DNA from: Cephalothrix spiralis
Lineage: Eukaryota > Nemertea > Palaeonemertea > Archinemertea > Cephalotrichidae
NCBI GenBank assembly: GCA_032353305.1
Contig: JAUCNG010385704.1
Coordinates: 1 to 10,983 of the forward strand
DNA: 10,983 nucleotides
Reading direction: 5' to 3'
The translations under genes were made by a program, and so were the position numbers. The notes under the pieces were generated by a model. It made no database searches. It had not been told where the DNA came from and saw only the letters and a list, made by a program, of their open reading frames with translations. The number at the start of each line of letters is the position of its first letter. Position 1 is the stretch's first letter. This document shows positions 7,313-10,983 of this stretch, piece by piece.

Positions 7313-7355
7313 TTTCGCCGACTCATATATGGGTCGCTGGCAGCGAAAGAGTTAA
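7313..7355 (-). mobile_element. Possible piggyBac-type element end at TTAA
   Basis: Read on the minus strand from 7355, the sequence is TTAA then CTCTTTCGCTGCCAGCG, resembling the start of piggyBac terminal repeats (TTAA followed by CCCTTTG-type sequence). Inside it lies a near-palindrome at 7320-7335 centred on CATATATG, and TTTCGC at 7313-7318 can pair with GCGAAA at 7343-7348. No matching opposite end or transposase was found in the window, so it may be a solo end. The piggyBac assignment is from memory of the family and is tentative. Confidence 0.35.
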
Positions 7356-7890
7356 AAGACGATAACGTTTTGTAAACGTTAATCTGAAAACGACGGTTCA
7401 AACTGAGTTATCTTGATAATCAAGTTATCTGGATTATTGCAACAATTTTACTGTGTTTTCAAGGGCACTTCTACGACTTTATGACCTATTCAACTATGAA
7501 GTCTGATAAAAATCAGCTAATATATTTTTGAAGTGGAAATAAAAAATGGCGGATGCCAAATTTAGAAATCGAGACCTTGGATTAACACAGACTTATGATA
7601 AAATCAAATTATTTTATTGCGGAACTTATATACCAATCGAGATCTTGGATCAAAGCGTATTTTATATATACGTCTCCATATGTGTCGTTGAACGTGACAG
7701 CTATTCCGAGAAAGGACGTTCATTTGGGGAATTTGGTCTTTTGGGAATATTTATGTAGCTCAGTTGTTGTTAGACAGATTCAAAAATGTACGAAATTTAT
7801 TTTATTTTATTTTATTTATGAATTTATTTTCTTTAAAAAGTGAAGACCACGATTCCAAAAGCAGCGATATTTTCAATTAATAAATCACAA
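7356..7890. other. AT-rich spacer with (TTTTA)n microsatellite
   Basis: No supported gene. TAACGTTT (7363-7370) and AAACGTTA (7374-7381) form a short stem, as do CTTGAT and ATCAAG at 7412-7424. A short (TTTTA)n run lies at about 7797-7820. Two overlapping frames (7546-7758 and 7595-7843) are short, without recognisable products, and the second ends in the T-rich microsatellite. Confidence 0.45.
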
Positions 7891-7892
7891 TA

Positions 7893-7900
7893 TGACGTCA
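7893..7900. promoter_or_regulatory. Full CRE palindrome TGACGTCA
   Basis: TGACGTCA sits inside a 12-bp palindrome, TATGACGTCATA (7891-7902). Two other full sites occur at 5788-5795 and 6055-6062 inside the GGGTGTYCCA element. It is the consensus of CREB/ATF factors. No gene is visible nearby, so use as a regulatory site is unproven. Confidence 0.3.
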
Positions 7901-8018
7901 TATCCTAATGGATCCCCGAGCTCAGGGGGCCCCAACGAAAATCAGAAAAATAAAAATTTATAATGAATTTTTGTAATGGCACTGTATGCATTGAATGTAG
8001 ATTAAAGATTAAAATTTC

Positions 8019-8126
8019 GAGGGGCCCGGACCCTTTTTAGGGCCCACGGGCCAAAAAAATAATTTTTTCCTATAAAAAAATTAGCTTTTTGGCCCGTGGG
8101 CCCCCAAAATAGGGTCCGGGCCCCTC
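8019..8126. mobile_element. GC-rich foldback
   Basis: GAGGGGCCCGGACCC (8019-8033) pairs perfectly with 8112-8126. GGGCCCACGGGCCAAAAA (8040-8057) pairs perfectly with 8086-8103. An asymmetric internal bulge of 6 against 8 bases lies between the two stems, and the loop is an A/T-rich 28 bases (8058-8085). The GC-rich arms stand out sharply in an AT-rich window. The right arm is also the first part of the tandem repeat copy at 8086-8222, so the foldback looks like an inverted duplication of that repeat's GC-rich head. Confidence 0.85.
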
Positions 8127-8222
8127 AACAATAATAATCTGGAACCTACATTTGGAACAAGCCTTCAAAAAATATAAGGGTTACTGGGGTAAAGGGCCTG
8201 CACCTTAGAGATTTATTGGGTG
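8086..8222 (+). repeat. Dispersed repeat, divergent first tandem copy
   Basis: Contains, in order, TTGGCCCGTGGGCCCC, GGGTCCGGGCCCC, GGAACCTACATTTGGAACAA, GCCTTCAAAAAATATAAGGG, then GGGCCTGCACCTTAGAGATT. These match the blocks of the next copy (TTGGCCCCTGAGGCCCC, GCCGACCC, GAACCTAGAATTTCCACAAG, CTTTCTAAAAATATACGGG, CCCGCACTTCCGAGATT) about 157 bp downstream. It is clearly related but well diverged. Confidence 0.65.
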
Positions 8223-8243
8223 GGTAAAAAAAAATGATGTTTC

Positions 8244-8421
8244 TTGGCCCCTGAGGCCCCAAAGCGCGCCGACCCTTTTGAACCTAGAATTTCCACAAGC
8301 TTTCTAAAAATATACGGGTTGATGGGGGTTTATACCCGCACTTCCGAGATTTTGGCGGGGGGCCGAAAACAGGGTCGTGGGGGTTTAACCCCTAAAGTTC
8401 CATAAACTTGTGTATGGTTAA
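8244..8421 (+). repeat. Dispersed repeat, second tandem copy (inverted mate of 1936-2127)
   Basis: Shares ordered blocks with 1936-2127 on the opposite strand. The best are GAACCTAGAATTT near 8281, CACAAGCTTT near 8295, CCGCACTTCCGAGATTTT near 8337-8354 and GTTCCATAAAC near 8398-8408. It follows the divergent copy at 8086-8222. No coding capacity is seen. With the foldback at 8019-8126 it forms a GC-rich repeat block. Confidence 0.8.
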
Positions 8422-8729
8422 TTATGGACTTTGAACTCTCTATTGAGGAGCCCCATCGATATATTTTCCTGAGGGCCCTCACTACTGTAGCCACTCAAGT
8501 TACACAACACTTAGCAAACCTTCTCAATTTCTTTTTTAACCCTTCTTCTGTCCTAATTAGTGGTTATCTTGTTCCGTAATTAACGTCTTCTTAACCTGTA
8601 TTTAGTTTCAAACCATCCTTATTTTCATATGTAGCTGTATCTTGTTTCCAAAGTTATATATCTAGAAGCCAAGTTTTGTATTTCTATAAGAATATAGATT
8701 ACGTTTAAAGGGCAGAAGATTGAAATATC
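8422..8729. other. Unannotated AT-rich spacer
   Basis: No gene or repeat is seen. A pyrimidine-rich run ending in AG near 8526-8561 resembles a 3' splice acceptor, but no open exon follows. Confidence 0.4.
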
Positions 8730-8810
8730 ATGTATATATTAAAAGACATCACAAATCAATTTTGCTATGAAATAATGATATATTATTTAAAGAAATGATA
8801 GCCCACGCAC
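8730..8810 (+). repeat. Dispersed repeat pair, copy 1
   Basis: Matches 10189-10268 over about 80 bp. Shared blocks are TTAAAAGACATC, AAATCAATT, TGCTATGAAATAATGATAT, TTATTT and CCCACGCAC. It is on the same strand, about 1,459 bp upstream. The sharp edge is CCCACGCAC, after which the copies diverge. Confidence 0.8.
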
Positions 8811-9360
8811 TGTTGCCACGTTAACGTTTTTTTCTACAAATCGAAAATGCCTACTCCTGTGATTTTGGCTTTACAAGATTTTATTTGGTTCCTTGATTAC
8901 AGTTAACTAGGGTCCACATCAGAGATAGGGGCAATCAATTTTAACATTACCATCTGTAATAGGTTAGTTGCAGTTTTGAAGTGCGGAAATATATGCAAAT
9001 GAACGAATATCATATTTGTTTAACCTAAGCCTTTGATTTTGATAAAGCACGCAGGCAGCTGCTTAGGGTCGTCAAGTTTTAATATCTGTTAAATATTTAC
9101 TTAGGCATGTATTTTATTTTTCGTTTTTCAATTGAGATAAGAATATATTTAACAGACTCTTAGCCTTAACTAACATGGGCACATGGCTACGTACGGACAT
9201 ATTCACCCCAGTTTGTGATGTAACCCCTGAGTTAATGTTTTCGCTATGGACCACAATTTGCCCAGTAATACGATAAAAAATCCAGGAAAATGCTAGATTT
9301 CGATTTTTCAACTTTGTAATTTATTGTTAACCATATCTATAAATAATTAGTAGTAATAGC
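8811..9360. other. Unannotated AT-rich stretch
   Basis: No gene or clear repeat is seen. A 65-codon minus-strand frame at 9114-9311 has no recognisable product. Confidence 0.4.
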
Positions 9361-9403
9361 AGGTACCTCCAGTCCAGCTGCTGCTGCGGTGGTGGTATGT
9401 TTT

Positions 9404-9534
9404 TGACCTTGACGGTGCGCATGCGTTTATTAGGTTTAGTCTACGTATAACAGTAGCTTCTACTTTGTTTTTCGCGCCCGTCGATGACTCACAATGTTGA
9501 AACAGTCAAGTAAAGTTCAAAAAGTTCAAGGTCG
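9404..9534. promoter_or_regulatory. Cluster of promoter-like motifs (ERR, NRF1, E2F, AP-1 types)
   Basis: TGACCTTGA (9404-9412) matches the estrogen-related-receptor element on the minus strand. TGCGCATGCG (9416-9425) matches the NRF1 core. TTTCGCGC (9470-9477) fits the E2F consensus TTTSSCGC. TGACTCA (9485-9491) is an exact AP-1 site. TCAAGGTCG (9526-9534) is a near match to the ERR element. The local sequence is richer in CpG than its flanks. No open reading frame follows on either side within view, and a SINE begins at about 9582. This is a motif-level guess. Confidence 0.3.
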
Positions 9535-9581
9535 AAACAACAATTGATAATATCTCCATATCTGTAATGGTTTTGAGAAAA

Positions 9582-9890
9582 AGTCGGTGATATAATGTTG
9601 TAGAGATTCGGTATTGAATCTGGAGGTCCCGGGCTCGACACTACTTTCCATCGAACCTTGGGCAAGTTCTTCAGCGTCCACTGCCTCCTAGCCGAGGGTG
9701 TCTCGGTCAGGTTAGATACGTGGATTGGAACATTGTCCCTCCCTTTGATAATCGGTATATAGAAACCAGATTAGAGTGCAGGATAGGTCTACAGGCCTAA
9801 GGGTAAATGCTCATAAAGCGGACCGGACCGTCTGTGTCTAATTGAGCCAGTCATCTGACGCCCTCACAATAAGTTGAAGTTAAAGTTCCT
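9582..9890 (+). mobile_element. tRNA-derived SINE, probably V-domain type
   Basis: The head is tRNA-like: a degenerate A box TGATATAATGTT (9588-9599), then TTCGGTATTGAATCTGGAGG, then a B box GGCTCGACAC (9632-9641, one mismatch). A body containing TTGGGCAAG (9658-9666) and ACTGCCTCCT (9680-9689) follows. That pair of motifs recalls the conserved central domain of V-type SINEs known from fish and molluscs, an assignment I make from memory. The end is set roughly at 9890, after TAAGTTGAAGTTAAAGTT. No poly(A) tail or target duplication was found, so the boundaries are uncertain. The degenerate boxes suggest an old, inactive copy. Confidence 0.6.
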
Positions 9891-10188
9891 AAACATATAC
9901 TTTCAACATGGAGTCCGTGCACCACTTAACTTCGCGTCTTTGGCGCTCGCTATTTTTCATTCTTATGATTTTTGGTACAGTTTAAAATTTTGGGAGACCG
10001 AGAGCCTACTAAATATTGCTTAAAGCTTCAATAATGTATTTCAATTTCTATCATATTCGTACGAATTTACCGTATTCTGAATTATTTATTAGGACTGGGA
10101 ATTATCAGATAAGTTGAAATTAGTCTTTTATTCTGTATTTGGCAGGTCCTACCTTTCTCAAAGTATATGTATGACTCTCGGGAGAAGT
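9891..10188. other. Unannotated AT-rich spacer
   Basis: Nothing supported is seen between the SINE and the second dispersed repeat copy. Confidence 0.4.
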
Positions 10189-10268
10189 GTATATGTTTAA
10201 AAGACATCTTAAATCAATTATGCTATGAAATAATGATATGTTATTTTAAGAAGTGCTAACCCACGCAC
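10189..10268 (+). repeat. Dispersed repeat pair, copy 2
   Basis: Second copy of the segment at 8730-8810, sharing TTAAAAGACATC, AAATCAATT, TGCTATGAAATAATGATAT and CCCACGCAC. Flanks show only scattered similarity, so either the unit is short or the rest has decayed. Confidence 0.8.
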
Positions 10269-10420
10269 TTCGGCCAGGTATTTGCATTTTTTAGATATCA
10301 TACGCCTAATCACTAGCGTATATTGTAAAACCCGAGGGAAAGAAACTACTAGTAATTATAGTGCGAAATATTACCTGGGCAGGTTTGCCTTGATGTTTAT
10401 ATTTATATTATTTGGGAGCC

Positions 10421-10498
10421 GCCCGTTTTGCTCAGTCGGTAGAGTATGAGATACATAATAATAATCTCAGTGTCGTGGGTTCGAACCCCGTTTGATCA
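10421..10498 (+). pseudogene. tRNA-Lys-like pseudogene or SINE head
   Basis: The 5' part closely resembles animal tRNA-Lys: GCCCG start, D arm GCTCAGTCGGTAGAG (10430-10444), anticodon stem TGAGA (10447-10451) with TCTCA (10465-10469), and T arm GTGGG-TTCGAAC-CCCGT (10475-10491). Both internal promoter boxes are intact: TTGCTCAGTCGG (10429-10440, one base off the A-box consensus) and GGTTCGAACCC (B box). Two defects rule out a working tRNA. The anticodon loop is 13 bases instead of 7, enlarged by an ATA run (10452-10464), and the 3' acceptor strand (TTGATCA) does not pair with GCCCGTT. It is either a pseudogene or the head of a tRNA-Lys-derived SINE. The TTTGATCAAA palindrome at the 3' edge marks where tRNA similarity ends. 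Confidence 0.75.
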
Positions 10499-10676
10499 AA
10501 TCTCACGCCGATCATCACCATTAAGGACTGAGCCACGGGTCTAAGTTTATGGTAATCGAAGATGATACTAACTTATTGCTGATATAGAGTAAATTTCTTC
10601 CATTTTTTGTCTAATTCATTTATCTGGGAGTTTTTTAAAAATAAAATGGGTTTTGTAAGCTAATCAAACTGTTCTA

Positions 10677-10983
10677 GGACAATTTGCCCATGGAAAAATT
10701 GCCCCGGACAATTTGCCCCCAGGACAATTTGCCTCGAAAATTTTTGCCCCGAGACAATTTGCCCCCGAGACAATTTTCCCCCGAGACAATTTGCCCCCAG
10801 GACAATTTGTTCCGAGTCAATTTGCCCCCAGATATTTTTTTTGCCGGAATAAAAAAAAACGAATTTCCTTGGCCTTTTTTAATGAATCAATTCTTTTTGC
10901 GGGGCAAAATGTCATGGGGGCAAATTGTCCGGGGCATATTGTCCTGGGGCAAATTATCCGGGGCAAATTATCCGGGGCAAATT
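10677..10983. mobile_element. Foldback element with minisatellite arms (GGACAATTTGCCCC type), truncated by window end
   Basis: The left arm (10677 to about 10845) is a tandem array of roughly 11 units near GGACAATTTGCCCC, spaced 14-16 bp, with variants such as GAGACAATTTGCCCC. After an A/T-rich spacer with an A-run (10846-10898) the unit returns in reverse complement (GGGGCAAATTGTCC) from 10899 to the last base, at least five copies. The window ends inside the right arm, so its length is unknown. The architecture equals the element at 201-455, and the units match at 10 of 13 aligned bases. No transposase frame is present. Confidence 0.8.

Noticed and set aside
7081-7365. 94-codon plus-strand frame
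   Set aside because: No recognisable domain, and its 3' end is the piggyBac-like terminal sequence, so it is not an independent gene.
8526-8563. 3' splice acceptor-like pyrimidine tract ending in AG
   Set aside because: No open exon follows in any frame. Such tracts are common by chance in AT-rich introns and intergenic DNA.
9361-9400. (CTG)n trinucleotide expansion
   Set aside because: Only about three CTG-type units (CAGCTGCTGCTGCGG) are present, too few to call a microsatellite.

Overview
This window looks like non-coding DNA from an animal nuclear genome. No open reading frame exceeds about 95 codons, every candidate sits in repeats or AT-rich low-complexity sequence, and none has a recognisable domain, so no protein-coding gene is called. 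The tRNA-derived SINE-like sequences, the ~150 bp satellite and the dense short foldback (inverted-repeat) elements fit an invertebrate genome. A mollusc or other lophotrochozoan is my best guess from SINE style alone, and it is weakly supported.

Layout. 1-200 holds two CACGTG boxes and nothing else clear. 201-455 is a foldback element whose arms are built from a ~14 bp minisatellite (unit like GGACAGTTCGGCC). 456-860 is AT-rich with one nested hairpin. 866-960 has a tRNA-like SINE head that runs into a satellite monomer (about 960-1200). 1251-1396 carries a 100-bp-spaced direct repeat. 1734-1904 is a compound foldback with three copies of one arm that can form two mutually exclusive hairpins. 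1936-2127 is one copy of a dispersed repeat that recurs inverted at 8086-8421. 2395-3970 is a degenerate tandem satellite of ~150-160 bp monomers with a three-monomer higher-order unit. 4291-4687 is a long-arm foldback whose left arm carries a 28 bp hairpin insertion flanked by TA.

5214-5537 contains four dispersed copies of a 14-mer. 5672-6435 is a ~618 bp element with GGGTGTCCC-type ends, bracketed exactly by 72 bp direct repeats and containing a ~150 bp hairpin. 7313-7355 resembles one end of a piggyBac-type element. 7900-8421 is a GC-rich repeat block with a foldback and two tandem repeat copies. 8730-8810 and 10189-10268 are copies of one dispersed repeat. 9404-9534 has a cluster of promoter-like motifs. 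9582-9890 is a probable V-type SINE. 10421-10498 is a tRNA-Lys-like relic. 10677-10983 is a second foldback with minisatellite arms (unit GGACAATTTGCCCC), cut by the window end.

There are no genes here to work together. The story is layered insertion and decay of small, non-autonomous, mostly palindromic elements. The two minisatellite foldbacks have units matching at 10 of 13 bases and the same architecture, so they may be diverged members of one family.
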